Part shown: positions 1 through 8,337 of the stretch, piece after piece
Layout of the letters: each line of letters begins with the position of its first letter
Numbering within the stretch: the stretch's first letter is position 1
DNA from: Ciceribacter ferrooxidans
GTDB lineage: Bacteria; Pseudomonadota; Alphaproteobacteria; Rhizobiales; Rhizobiaceae
Direction of reading: 5' to 3'
Assembly: GCF_004137355.1 (NCBI RefSeq)
Contig: NZ_SDVB01000101.1
Span: 80,965 to 144,964 of the forward strand
DNA: 64,000 bases
Position numbers and translations under genes: made by a program
Notes under the pieces: generated by a model
The model's database searches: none
Seen by the model: only the letters and a program-made list of their open reading frames with translations
What the model was told of the DNA's origin: nothing

Positions 1-2222
1 AAGTCGGAATCTATGTCCCAGGCGTCGAACTGGGCGGGCATGTCGCGGAAAGCCTGCAGCCGGTTGCCGACGCGACCGGGCTTCAGCACCTCACGTCCGG
101 TCTTCCGGTCGCGGATCGATGCAATCCGCCCTGCCTCGTCGAAGCGTATCGAGAGCAAATCGTTCTCGATATGCTGCTTCGAGACAGAGAGCACGCCGGC
201 CGGCACATGCACGCCGTGTCCGGCCAGATCGACCACGGCAAGTGCCGGAACGGCCGGCACCAACAGGCCGTAGACCTCTCCACCATCGGCGAGAACAAGC
301 TTCTGCTCTTGCGGACGACCAAATGGCTCCCGAGAGACGACCAGACCGCCGCGGGGACGTCCCGCCACGTTGAAAAGTGCCTTGCTGCCCGCGGGTGCGA
401 GCCTCGCCGCAATCCGCGCCGACAGCGCATTCGCACGGGCGAAAAACTCGGCGTAACCGGCGTCGCTGTCGTCATAGACGGCGCCGATCGAGGACCCCGG
501 CAGGATGTCGTGGAACTGGTTGAGCAGCACGATATCCCAGAGCGCCCGAAGTTCCTCGGCAGGATAGGCTTCTCCGCGGTTATGCGCGGCAATTACGGCA
601 AGGGTCTCGATCTCACGGAGCGCCGTTTCAGCGAGCCGGTTGTTGCGCTTGTTCTTTGCGACGGAGGTCAACGTGCCGCGGTGGAACTCGGCATAGAGTT
701 CGCCCACCCAAATCGGGTATCGCTCCGGCTCGGCCTTCATCCGCGCGAGCAGACGTTCGAAGAAAGGCCGCATCGGCGCGTGGACGACCTTCGGGCAGCC
801 GGGAATGCCGCGCTCCATGCGGCGGATGTTGTGCAACATCTCGCGGGTCGGACCGCCGCCGCCGTCCCCATGGCCGTAGACCAGGAAGAGTTCCTTGCTG
901 AGGTCCTGTTGCCCGTGCCGGCGCCATGTGCCCATCACGTGCGTCGGCTTCAGATTCGGGCAGTAGGTCGTGCCGATACTCTTCGAATCGTACGGCTGTG
1001 TCGTCAGAAAGTAGGCCGTGACCGTTGAGCCATCGATGCCCTGCCAGAACAGCGTTTCATCCGGCATGCGGTTGGTGTCGTTCCAGGAGAGCTTGTGGGT
1101 GACGAAGGTGTCGAGACCCGACTTCGCCATGAGTTGCGGTAACGACGCGGAGTAGCCGAACGTGTCCGGCAGCCAGATTATGCGCGGACGCACGCCGAAC
1201 GTCTGCTCATGATAGCGGATGCCGTGAAGGATCTGCCGGACCAGCGCCTCTCCTCCGGCGATGTTGACGTCGGGTTCGAGCCACAGCGCCCCCTCGATTT
1301 CGAAGCGGCCGGAGCGGACCTCGCCGTCGATGCGATCGAAGAGTTCCGGATAGTCCTGATGGAGATAGTCGAGCAGGACGCACTGGTTGTACATGAAGCG
1401 GTAGTCGTCAAACTCTTCCATGAGCGCCAGCGCCGTGGCCATGGACCGGGCCATCTTCTGGCGCGTCTCGCGCACGCGCCAGAGCCAGGCGACGTCGATA
1501 TGGGTGTGCCCGGTCGCGACGACCGTCGGTTTCACTTCGAAGTCGCCGGCCGCGTAGATCTGCGCCGCAGCCGCCTTGGCAGCAGCGAGCGAGGCGGCGA
1601 AGCGACCGGGGCTCCCCGGCCTGAGGTCGACCATGTCGATGGCCGCATCGATGGCGTTGAGGATGAAATGCCGCCGCGGGTCGTCCTCGGCGAGCAGGCG
1701 TGCCACGTCGAGAGGCACCCTGAGGTCGTAATAGAGATCCTCAACGACGAGGTCGTGCGCGAACAAGACACAGGCGAAGCCGAGCTGGCGACGGTCCTCG
1801 ATCGTGCCCGCTTCGATCAGAATTTCGAACTGTTCTCCGGCATGGCCGTTCTCCGTCAGAAGGAACTCGCGGTGGTTACCGTCGACGCCCTGCCGGATAC
1901 GGCCGTCGACGCGCACCAGGCATTGCGGGTCGCTGCGCCCCATGACATTGCCGAACGCTGCCTCCACCCGGCAAACCACGCGCCTGCCCTCGGCAGCGGC
2001 CGGCAGCACGGCCGTTCCTCCGAACCAGTAGTAGCCGTCCGGCTCGCCCCAGACGAGATTGCGGTCGACCGCCACCCAGCCCTTTCTATCGGAGGCAATC
2101 ATCGCCGCGCGGTCCGCCGCACTCGCAGGGGCAAAGGCGAGCGGCACTTCGACGCCGAGCGGCAGGAAGATATGCTCCGCGAGCCGGGCGAGCAGGTTGT
2201 CGAGCTTTCGGATTGCCTTCAT
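1..2222 (-). CDS. alpha-mannosidase, glycoside hydrolase family 38 (3' end outside window)
   Basis: Hydrolyses terminal alpha-mannosyl linkages, probably in the cytoplasm because no signal peptide is visible. The leftward reading frame starts MKAIRKLDNLLARLAEH and stays open to the window edge, about 740 residues. About a third of the way in is the family signature HTHIDVAWLW, with the metal-binding His and Asp, followed by WLPDTFGYSASLPQ, which contains the nucleophile Asp of GH38. Further on, QFHDILPGSSI matches another conserved GH38 stretch. The start is an ATG preceded by GGGAGGAGGG about ten bases upstream. It lies 39 bases downstream of the GH28-type gene on the same strand, so the two are probably cotranscribed. 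Family assignment is firm; the mannoside substrate is unknown. Confidence 0.93.
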   Translation of the reverse strand, partial: MKAIRKLDNLLARLAEHIFLPLGVEVPLAFAPASAADRAAMIASDRKGWVAVDRNLVWGEPDGYYWFGGTAVLPAAAEGRRVVCRVEAAFGNVMGRSDPQCLVRVDGRIRQGVDGNHREFLLTENGHAGEQFEILIEAGTIEDRRQLGFACVLFAHDLVVEDLYYDLRVPLDVARLLAEDDPRRHFILNAIDAAIDMVDLRPGSPGRFAASLAAAKAAAAQIYAAGDFEVKPTVVATGHTHIDVAWLWRVRETRQKMARSMATALALMEEFDDYRFMYNQCVLLDYLHQDYPELFDRIDGEVRSGRFEIEGALWLEPDVNIAGGEALVRQILHGIRYHEQTFGVRPRIIWLPDTFGYSASLPQLMAKSGLDTFVTHKLSWNDTNRMPDETLFWQGIDGSTVTAYFLTTQPYDSKSIGTTYCPNLKPTHVMGTWRRHGQQDLSKELFLVYGHGDGGGGPTREMLHNIRRMERGIPGCPKVVHAPMRPFFERLLARMKAEPERYPIWVGELYAEFHRGTLTSVAKNKRNNRLAETALREIETLAVIAAHNRGEAYPAEELRALWDIVLLNQFHDILPGSSIGAVYDDSDAGYAEFFARANALSARIAARLAPAGSKALFNVAGRPRGGLVVSREPFGRPQEQKLVLADGGEVYGLLVPAVPALAVVDLAGHGVHVPAGVLSVSKQHIENDLLSIRFDEAGRIASIRDRKTGREVLKPGRVGNRLQAFRDMPAQFDAWDIDSD

Positions 2223-2261
2223 GAACGCGGTCCCTCCTCCCGGACCATCACGAGCATCGGA

Positions 2262-3608
2262 TCATGACCAGACACTCGGCTCGTTCTTGCGAATGATGAT
2301 GGCGTCAGCATTCCATCCGGCGGGAAGCGGCGAGGGCCGGTCGAAAGACACCTCTTCCAACACGATGCCTTCGACGTTGGAGGAAAAGAGTGCCGGCATT
2401 CCGCCCGGGTAAGGCACCAGGCCGATCACCTTCCCGTCCGCGTCCTTCACCCAGGCATTTGCGCGCCCGGCCGCATCCGGAGAAGGGGCGAGATCGAAAT
2501 GGGTCGGGCGCATGTCGTAGCGGTGGCCGCGCAACGGTCCGTCGACCTGATGGATCGAGACACGTGTCAGGCGCACGTTTCCGATGCCGGCCCTCCCGTC
2601 CGCGACCAGATTGACGGCACCTTCCATGGAGCCTTCTATATCCTCGAACACGATCGCCTCGACGCGCCCGGCCGGTCGGCTGGCGCGCCGGCGGTCGACG
2701 ATGTTGACCGTGATTGCCTCACCCGAACCCCAAAAGCCGTCAGGGGTTTCGCGAGCCTCCACGCGCATTCGCCTGAAAACCACGTTGCGGACGTGCCCGC
2801 CGTCGCGCGAGAAGATGCCGATCGCGCGGTTGGATCGCTTCACCTCGCAATCGACGAAGCGGACATTTTCGATATCACCATGGGTTTCCGTTCCGATCTT
2901 CAGGGCGCAACTGCGGCTTTCGATGCTGGAGTTCTCCACGGCGATGTTGCGGCAGCGCCCGAGCGCACCGCCGTCTGGCCGCTGGCTGGTCTTGAGCACG
3001 ACTCCATCGTCGGCGGTGGCGATCGTGCAGCCGCGCACCAGCACGTCCTCGCAGGAATCGATGACGATACCGTCGGTGTTCGGCATCTCGCGATCATTGT
3101 CGACCGACACGCCCTCGACACGCACTCGCCGGCAGTCAACGAGATGGATGGTCCACATCGGCGAGGTATGAATGGAAAAACCTTCCAGAACGACATCCGT
3201 GCAGGCCTGCATCACCAGGACGCGCGGCCTCAGCTTCGCCGGCACATGCGTCCCCATGTCGTCGAGACGGCCGGTGATGAAGTCCGGGCCAGGCGCCTCG
3301 ATGCGCCCCGGACCGCCGATGCGGATACCGCTCGCGCCTGTCGCGAGGATCATGGCGGCGTTCGAGTCCTCCGCCGTCACCTCGACATGATTGGCAAGAT
3401 AGGATTCGTAGCCCGAAACGAAGCGCAAGACCGCGCCCTCGCCGAGGCGCAGGTCAAGTCCCGAGGGCAGACGCAAGGCACCGGAGAGATGTTCGCCGGG
3501 CCCGAGTTCCAGCGGCACGCCCGTGACCGCCGCAACATCGATCGCCTGCTGCAGGGCAACCGTGCGATCGCCCGCCACCGCCATGAATATTTTTTTATTA
3601 CATGTCAC
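2262..3608 (-). CDS. GH28-like right-handed beta-helix protein (polygalacturonase-like)
   Basis: Probable carbohydrate-active enzyme of the polygalacturonase superfamily. Repeated short hydrophobic strands such as VRNVVFRRMRVEA and NIAVENSSIE indicate a parallel beta-helix. The GH28 motif NTDG is present (MPNTDGIVIDSCEDVLVRG) and is followed by ADDGVVLK, which corresponds to the usual (G/Q)DD catalytic pair. The usual G-H-G and RIK motifs are replaced by KIGTETHG and a less clear segment, so substrate and mechanism may differ from classical endo-polygalacturonase. No secretion signal is seen, which suggests action on imported oligosaccharides. I chose the GTG at 3608 because GAGGAGG lies eight bases upstream; an upstream GTG at 3635 and an ATG at 3584 are in frame but have poorer ribosome-binding sites. 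Confidence 0.8.
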   Translation of the reverse strand: MTCNKKIFMAVAGDRTVALQQAIDVAAVTGVPLELGPGEHLSGALRLPSGLDLRLGEGAVLRFVSGYESYLANHVEVTAEDSNAAMILATGASGIRIGGPGRIEAPGPDFITGRLDDMGTHVPAKLRPRVLVMQACTDVVLEGFSIHTSPMWTIHLVDCRRVRVEGVSVDNDREMPNTDGIVIDSCEDVLVRGCTIATADDGVVLKTSQRPDGGALGRCRNIAVENSSIESRSCALKIGTETHGDIENVRFVDCEVKRSNRAIGIFSRDGGHVRNVVFRRMRVEARETPDGFWGSGEAITVNIVDRRRASRPAGRVEAIVFEDIEGSMEGAVNLVADGRAGIGNVRLTRVSIHQVDGPLRGHRYDMRPTHFDLAPSPDAAGRANAWVKDADGKVIGLVPYPGGMPALFSSNVEGIVLEEVSFDRPSPLPAGWNADAIIIRKNEPSVWS

Positions 3609-3804
3609 GGCCAAGGCCTCCTCGCCGTCTCGCACCCCGCTGCCGGTTGCTCTGAACTTATAGCGCTTGTCGGTTGTTCATCAAGAGAGGATGGAAATAA
3701 AACGCCACTTCCGTAGCAGCGCAATCGCCAAATTATTGTTGAAATATTTTTATCCGCCTGCGATGGAGGAATGGTTTGCAGATCGACGGCTTGAGGTGCC
3801 GAGC
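3609..3804. promoter_or_regulatory. divergent intergenic region between GH28-like gene and ROK gene
   Basis: About 196 bases separate the two divergent starts. The stretch around 3720-3755 is AT-rich (caaattattgttgaaatatt) in an otherwise high-GC window and probably carries promoter elements for one or both genes. I could not identify a convincing paired -35/-10 or an operator. Confidence 0.35.
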
Positions 3805-4785
3805 ATGACGGGAGAACAGAGGGTCGCCGGACAGAAGGACGGGGAGGTCGACGGAGGATCGTCGGCAGGCGACGGACGTCCGGGCCACGTCGTCGGCATT
3901 GACCTCGGCGGGACAAAAATCCTCGCCGGCATCGCCGATCATCAGGGAACGATACTCGCCACGATCAACGAGCCGACCCGTCACGGCCCGGGAGCACCGG
4001 TGCTGCCGCAACTGGCCGACATCGTTCATCGCCTCGCCGCAGAGGGCGGCATTCCGCTCGACCGCATCACCCACGTCCAGGTCGGCGTGCCCAGTGCCGT
4101 TTCTCCGACGACCGGCCTCGCCTCGCTTTCTCCGAATCTGGCACTTCCGGAAGACCAGCCGCTGGCCGCGTTGATCGCCGCCCGCCTTCGCTTGCCGGTG
4201 TCGGTCGACAACGACGTCAACCTCGCCGCCTTCGCCGAGGCGAGCCGGGGTGCAGGCGAAGGAAAAGGATCGCTCGCCTTCGTTTCCTTCGGAACCGGCG
4301 TCGGCATGGGGCTGGTCATCGGCGGCGAAATCGTTCGCGGCGAACACGGACGCGCCGGCGAGATCGCCCTGCTGCCCTTCGGCCCGGATGTGCATACACG
4401 CGCCCCATCGACGGAGAACGGGCTGTTCGAGGACGAGGTGGGAACACCGGGCATCCGCAAGCGCTTCCAGCTCGGGGAGACGACCGTCGCCGAACTGTTC
4501 GAGAAAGCGATGTCGGGCGGGCAGGAAGCCATCGCCGCCATCGAAGCCATCGCACGTGATGCTTCGGTCGGCGTCGCGTCAGTCTTCAGCCTCCTCGACC
4601 CGGCCGTCGCCGTGATCGGCGGCGGCATCGGCAGTCATCCGCTGTTCTTCGAGAGCCTGAAGCGGCATCTCACGCCGCTTCTGCCCTTCCCCTGCCCCAT
4701 CGAGCCCAGCCGCTTCGGGCCGCGCGCAGGGATGATCGGCGCCGTCATGCTGGCTCTGCGTCACGCCAGGGCCGCTACGTCCTGA
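3805..4785 (+). CDS. ROK-family protein (sugar kinase-like), lacking the zinc-binding motif
   Basis: ROK proteins are ATP-dependent sugar kinases or sugar-responsive repressors. The N-terminal phosphate-binding motif VVGIDLGGTKILAGI, the central VSVDNDVNLAAFAE and FVSFGTGVGMGLVIGGEIV, and the late AVIGGGIG are all present, giving an ASKHA-fold kinase of 326 residues. No helix-turn-helix precedes the kinase domain, so it is probably an enzyme rather than a repressor. The usual GEIGH and CxCGxxGCxE zinc site is missing: after HGRAGEIALLPFGPD the sequence has no cysteines. The start is the ATG preceded by GAGG eight bases upstream; the frame is open further upstream, but that extension has no ribosome-binding site or recognisable domain. 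The divergent glycosidase genes suggest a role in phosphorylating a released sugar, which is inference. Confidence 0.85.
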   Translation: MTGEQRVAGQKDGEVDGGSSAGDGRPGHVVGIDLGGTKILAGIADHQGTILATINEPTRHGPGAPVLPQLADIVHRLAAEGGIPLDRITHVQVGVPSAVSPTTGLASLSPNLALPEDQPLAALIAARLRLPVSVDNDVNLAAFAEASRGAGEGKGSLAFVSFGTGVGMGLVIGGEIVRGEHGRAGEIALLPFGPDVHTRAPSTENGLFEDEVGTPGIRKRFQLGETTVAELFEKAMSGGQEAIAAIEAIARDASVGVASVFSLLDPAVAVIGGGIGSHPLFFESLKRHLTPLLPFPCPIEPSRFGPRAGMIGAVMLALRHARAATS

Positions 4786-4820
4786 GCTCGAAAGAGCGCG
4801 AAACCTCGCCTCCCCCGGCG

Positions 4821-5867
4821 TCAAATCCTCTGGAATCCACCGATCAACTGGCGCAATCCGAACAGGGCTCCGAGGACGATGCAGGCCAGCGTGACAGGCC
4901 CGGACCATGCGAGGGCTGCGACGCCCGAGACGCCCTGACCGATCGAGCACCCCATGGCAACGACGCCGCCGACGCCCATGAGCGCGGCTCCCCCGACCTG
5001 CCGTCCCAATTCCCGCGGGTCCTCGCAGGCTTCCCAGACGAAGGTGCCCTTGATACTGGATCCGATGAATGCGCCGAGAACGACGCCGGCCACGGAACCG
5101 ACGGAGAAGGTGATCCCGCCGGCGGTGGAGGTCATCAGATAGATCAGCGTTCGGCCGATCGGCGCCGTGAAGGACGGCCCTTCCGGCGCAATCGCCCCGA
5201 GGCTGATGTCTTCGAGATAGGAGGTGCCCACAAAGCACCAGGTTACGGCGATCCCGGCCGCAACGCCCCAGGCGAGCATGCGCCAGTCCTTCCGGAGGCG
5301 ATCGTAGGAAAGCGCCCAGACCAGACACGCCAGCGCAGCTGCCACGATTGTCACCACCGCCGGTATTCCGAGAAATGCCTGCAGATCATGCACGATGCCC
5401 TGCGCGCCCGTGGCCTCCGGCTGCGGAAACAGCAGCGTCCGCAATGGCGCGAGCGGGCCAGACAAGGCGACGAAGCCGACGATCCCCATCACCACGACAA
5501 GGACAAGGGAGCGCACATCACCCCCTCCGAAGCGTGCCAGCGCGCCGAAACCGCAATTGCCCGCAAGCGCCATGCCGTAGCCGAAGAGCAGCCCCCCGAT
5601 GATGGAGGCGAAAGGATTCCACACGAGGGCGTGGTAGAGCGTTCCTTCGAGGTTTATCAGGCCTGCCCATGCGCCGAACTGTGTTCCGAGGATTGCGACG
5701 CCGATGACGATCCCCCACAATCGCAGGCGCTTCTGGTCGCCGCCATAAGCGGCAGTTTCCAGCGCGGCGAGCGTGCACAGGCCTCCGAGGCGCCAGCCCA
5801 GCCCCAGGACAAGACCTCCACCGAGGCCTACGAGTGCCGCCAGAAATCCGACCGGTAGTGTCTCCAT
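4821..5867 (-). CDS. soxT: YeeE/YedE-family sulfur transporter (SoxT-like)
   Basis: Inner-membrane protein of 348 residues with about nine hydrophobic helices, related to the thiosulfate importer TsuA (YeeE). The cysteine-bearing family motifs are present: GGLCTLAALE near residue 30, AGNCGFGALARFGGG near 105, and MGCSIGQGVSGVAAL near 310. In thiosulfate transport such cysteines relay the substrate through the membrane by transient S-H-S contacts, as established for TsuA. The gene is transcribed leftward as the last member of soxS-soxR-soxT, 21 bases after soxR, and its ATG is preceded by GGGGAGGAAGAGCA. The location matches soxT of sox clusters in other Rhizobiales. Import of thiosulfate or another sulfur species is inferred from family and context. 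Confidence 0.87.
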   Translation of the reverse strand: METLPVGFLAALVGLGGGLVLGLGWRLGGLCTLAALETAAYGGDQKRLRLWGIVIGVAILGTQFGAWAGLINLEGTLYHALVWNPFASIIGGLLFGYGMALAGNCGFGALARFGGGDVRSLVLVVVMGIVGFVALSGPLAPLRTLLFPQPEATGAQGIVHDLQAFLGIPAVVTIVAAALACLVWALSYDRLRKDWRMLAWGVAAGIAVTWCFVGTSYLEDISLGAIAPEGPSFTAPIGRTLIYLMTSTAGGITFSVGSVAGVVLGAFIGSSIKGTFVWEACEDPRELGRQVGGAALMGVGGVVAMGCSIGQGVSGVAALAWSGPVTLACIVLGALFGLRQLIGGFQRI

Positions 5868-5888
5868 TGCTCTTCCTCCCCGAAGAGA

Positions 5889-6212
5889 TCAGATGTCTGC
5901 CGCTTCCCTGAAAAGATCTGCCAGAAAGATGATGGCCTCACGGACCTTGGCATCGCGGATCGAATAGAAGATCGCATTGCCGTCGCGGCGGGCCGCGACG
6001 AGCCCTTCCAGCCTGAGGCGCGCAAGCTGCTGGCTGACGACCGCCTGACGGGCGGAAAGCAGGTTTTCGAGTTCCGTCACGCTTTTCGGACCGTCGACCA
6101 GGTGACACAAGATGGTGAGGCGACCATCGTGGCCCAACGCCTTCAGGAACTTCGACACCCTCTCGGCGCGATCGATCAGCGTCTCCAACGCGCCCTCCTC
6201 TGGCGCTGGCAT
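5889..6212 (-). CDS. soxR: ArsR/SmtB-family repressor SoxR
   Basis: Winged-helix regulator of 107 residues in the BigR/SqrR/SoxR subgroup, which represses sulfur-oxidation genes and is released by sulfane sulfur. The recognition region SARQAVVSQQLARLRLEGLV and the wing AARRDGNAIFYSI are clear. A cysteine sits in LTILCHLVDGP, where the proximal reactive cysteine of BigR lies. The distal cysteine of the family, near the end of the last helix, is absent: the C-terminus reads FLADLFREAADI. The reading frame continues upstream to a GTG overlapping the soxS stop (GTGA), but that 68-residue extension resembles no domain, so I place the start at MPAPEEGALETL, preceded by AAGGTGG. It lies between soxS and soxT, and its likely targets are the soxS-soxV and soxW-soxX intergenic regions. 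Confidence 0.87.
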   Translation of the reverse strand: MPAPEEGALETLIDRAERVSKFLKALGHDGRLTILCHLVDGPKSVTELENLLSARQAVVSQQLARLRLEGLVAARRDGNAIFYSIRDAKVREAIIFLADLFREAADI

Positions 6213-6412
6213 GGCCACCTTGCTCACGTCCTTCACATCCCTTCGGGCGAACGCGCTTGGAACCGATGCGGTTCTCAGGGTCGCGAACGCCGTTCCCACG
6301 CGCGACGCCCGGACAGACGCAACAGGTTGCGGCGACGGACTGCCTTTCGGCACGTGGATACTGTGCCTCAGCCTCGTATACTGCCTCGCAGGAAATCCGG
6401 ACAGGGCATTTT
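6213..6412. other. gap between soxS and soxR
   Basis: About 200 bases with no independent gene. The soxR frame is open through it with residues such as VPKGSPSPQPVASVRASR, which look like untranslated or very weakly constrained sequence. It may be a leader for soxR or an N-terminal extension; codon-level conservation would decide. Confidence 0.4.
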
Positions 6413-6781
6413 TCACTTTGTCACCGTTCCACCGGCCTTGCCGATCAGGTCGTCCAACAAGACCCAGAAGAAGTCCTCACCAGGATAGCCCTCGATTCGT
6501 CCCTTCTCCACGCCGTCGACGACGAGAACGAAGGTCGGTGTAAAGGCTGGAGCCCTGGCGATCGTCAGATCCGCCGGCAGTTTGCCGTGGAGATCGAGGC
6601 GGCGAACCGGCGCAAGGCGACCCTCGGGAGTCTTGGGATACTCCGGCGACACCTCTTCGTTCCAGCGCGCGCAGTAGACGCAGCCGGGCTGCTCGAACAT
6701 TAACAATTCCATGGCGGCGCCTGCCGGCAGAGCCGGCAGAACGAAAAGAGCAGTCACGAAGGCGATGCGTCGCTGGAACAT
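6413..6781 (-). CDS. soxS: SoxS, periplasmic thioredoxin-like protein
   Basis: Small periplasmic thiol-disulfide protein of 122 residues. The N-terminal hydrophobic segment FVTALFVLPALPAGAA is a signal peptide, and it is followed by MELLMFEQPGCVYCARWNEEV with the redox pair C34-C37. In Paracoccus, SoxS keeps the SoxY carrier cysteine reactivatable, so the likely role here is reduction of oxidised SoxY. I chose the ATG at 6781, which places the signal peptide at the very N-terminus; a GTG 16 codons upstream is open but adds an odd AT-rich N-terminus (SLKLEYLYIYMWS). No strong Shine-Dalgarno sequence is visible at either. It is divergent from soxV and heads the soxSRT transcript. Confidence 0.88.
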   Translation of the reverse strand: MFQRRIAFVTALFVLPALPAGAAMELLMFEQPGCVYCARWNEEVSPEYPKTPEGRLAPVRRLDLHGKLPADLTIARAPAFTPTFVLVVDGVEKGRIEGYPGEDFFWVLLDDLIGKAGGTVTK

Positions 6782-6796
6782 GTTGACAGACCACAT

Positions 6797-6820
6797 ATAA
6801 ATATAGAGATATTCTAATTT
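6797..6820. promoter_or_regulatory. putative SoxR operator in the soxS-soxV intergenic region
   Basis: AT-rich island in the divergent promoter. It has ATAAATAT at 6797-6804 followed by GATAT at 6808-6812, and an inverted repeat TAGA-GATAT-TCTA spanning 6804-6816. ATAAATAT...GATAT recurs upstream of soxX. In Pseudaminobacter salicylatoxidans SoxR is reported to bind the equivalent soxS-soxV region (from memory). Assignment to SoxR is inference. Confidence 0.55.
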
Positions 6821-6891
6821 CAAACTCACGCGAAAGCAACCATACCGATCGCGGAGTCTCGATAGGTCTGAGCGGAGCTTGGGAGGAAGCC

Positions 6892-7629
6892 ATGCTGGAG
6901 ATCAGTTACGGCGGAGCCGTTGCGGCCGGCCTCCTGTCCTTTCTGTCGCCGTGTATCCTGCCGATGGTGCCGTTCTATCTGTCCTACATGGCGGGGCTCT
7001 CGATGCAGGAACTGCGGGAGGGGGAGCGAATTGCAGCCGGCGCCCAGCGTCGGCTCTTCGTTCAGGCCATCGCATTCGCGCTCGGAGTCACCACGATCTT
7101 CGTCCTACTCGGGCTGGGCGCCACGGCCCTCGGACATCTCTTCCTGCAATGGAAGGAGACACTTTCGTGGGTCGCAGCGGCGGTATTGATCGTTTTCGGG
7201 CTGCACTTCCTCGGCGTCTTCCGCATCGGTTTTCTCTACCGCGAAGCGCGGGTGCAATCGACGGCCAGTCCGACCACGCTCGCCGGCGCCTATCTCATGG
7301 GACTTGCCTTCGGCTTCGGCTGGACACCCTGTGTCGGGCCCGCACTGGCGGCAATCCTGATGGTCGCCAGCGGCATGGGGGAGCTCTGGCGCGGCGGCCT
7401 GCTGCTCCTCGCCTACGGAATAGGGATGACGTTGCCCTTCGTCGTGGCTGCCCTGTTCGCGCGACCTTTTCTGGCATTCGTGAGCCGTCATCGCGCGCTC
7501 ATGGGGCATGTCGAGAAGCTCATGGGCCTGATGCTGATCATCTTCGGCATTCTGATCGCGACCAATTCCGTCAACCTGATCGCCGACGCCCTGATCCGGA
7601 ACTTCGACTGGTCGGCGACGCTGAAGTAA
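6892..7629 (+). CDS. soxV: SoxV, CcdA-type transmembrane electron carrier
   Basis: Inner-membrane protein of 245 residues with six predicted helices that passes reducing equivalents from cytoplasmic thioredoxin to the periplasmic Sox thioredoxins SoxW and SoxS. The CcdA-family cysteines appear as SFLSPCILPMVPFYLSYMAG (C21) and FGWTPCVGPALAAIL (C147), each with flanking prolines as expected. The ATG follows a strong GGGAGGAAGCC. It is the first gene of the rightward sox operon and lies 18 bases before soxW. The cysteine placement and operon position make the assignment secure. Confidence 0.93.
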   Translation: MLEISYGGAVAAGLLSFLSPCILPMVPFYLSYMAGLSMQELREGERIAAGAQRRLFVQAIAFALGVTTIFVLLGLGATALGHLFLQWKETLSWVAAAVLIVFGLHFLGVFRIGFLYREARVQSTASPTTLAGAYLMGLAFGFGWTPCVGPALAAILMVASGMGELWRGGLLLLAYGIGMTLPFVVAALFARPFLAFVSRHRALMGHVEKLMGLMLIIFGILIATNSVNLIADALIRNFDWSATLK

Positions 7630-7647
7630 TCGAGAGGAGAATGACAC

Positions 7648-8217
7648 ATGCACCCGGTACGACTGCTTCTGGCTTGCGCATTGCTGGCCATCGGCGGACT
7701 GCTCTCCACATCGGCCGCGGCCGTGGAGTTGGGGGACGACGGACTGCACAAGCCGACCTGGCTGCGTGAGACGTTCAAGGACATGCGCGAGGACCTCGCC
7801 GAGGCCAACCGCGAAGGCAAGCGGCTCCTCGTCATCGTCGAACAGCGTGGATGCATCTACTGCACCCGAATGCATGAGGAGATGTTCCCCGACCCGAAGA
7901 TCGATCAGCTCATCCGCGACAGCTACTTCGTCGTGCAGCTCAACCTCTTCGGCGATGTCGAGGTCACGGACTTCGATGGAACTGCCTTGACGGAAAAGGA
8001 GATGGCGGTGCGATGGGGTGTCATGTTCACCCCTACGCTCATCTTCCTGCCTGAAGACGTGAAGCCGAATCAGACCGCGGCGGAAGCCTCGGTCGCCATG
8101 ATGCCGGGCGCCTTCGGAAAAGGGACCACAAGCGCCCTGCTCACCTGGGTTCGGGATCATGGCTACGCTTCCGGAGAGCACTTTCAGAAATTTCTCGCCC
8201 GGCAAGTGAACCCGTAA
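7648..8217 (+). CDS. soxW: SoxW, periplasmic thioredoxin
   Basis: Thioredoxin-fold protein of 189 residues with a cleavable signal peptide (LLLACALLAIGGLLSTSAAA). The redox site is EQRGCIYCTRMHEEMFP (C69-C72), and the cis-proline loop MFTPTLIFL is present. SoxW receives electrons from SoxV in Paracoccus, where it is dispensable but stimulates Sox activity with reductants. The start has GAGAGGAG upstream. The following gene soxX is 120 bases away, behind an AT-rich operator-like region, so soxVW and soxX onward may be separately controlled. Confidence 0.92.
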   Translation: MHPVRLLLACALLAIGGLLSTSAAAVELGDDGLHKPTWLRETFKDMREDLAEANREGKRLLVIVEQRGCIYCTRMHEEMFPDPKIDQLIRDSYFVVQLNLFGDVEVTDFDGTALTEKEMAVRWGVMFTPTLIFLPEDVKPNQTAAEASVAMMPGAFGKGTTSALLTWVRDHGYASGEHFQKFLARQVNP

Positions 8218-8230
8218 CGTCAAAAAACCT

Positions 8231-8275
8231 GATAAATATCAAAGCGATATAAGGTTATTCAAAAATATATATATA
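8231..8275. promoter_or_regulatory. putative SoxR operator/promoter region upstream of soxX
   Basis: Markedly AT-rich segment. It contains ATAAATAT at 8232-8239, a perfect inverted repeat ATATC-AAAGC-GATAT at 8236-8250, then TTATTCAAAAATATATATAT. The ATAAATAT...GATAT combination matches the soxS-soxV site. It probably holds the promoter of soxXYZABCD and a SoxR site; binding is inferred. Confidence 0.55.
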
Positions 8276-8337
8276 GGGCTATTGTTATGGATTGCCGGTC
8301 GAGCTAACCTGCGCGAGGAGAGAAGAGGGAGGAGAGG

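Noticed and set aside
2499-3716. 405-codon plus-strand frame
   Set aside because: Antisense to the GH28-like gene, whose beta-helix repeats and NTDG motif show the real coding strand.
6213-6416. N-terminal extension of SoxR with a GTGA overlap to soxS
   Set aside because: The overlap looks like translational coupling, but the extra 68 residues match no domain and would make the repressor far longer than its family. Kept as an alternative start only.
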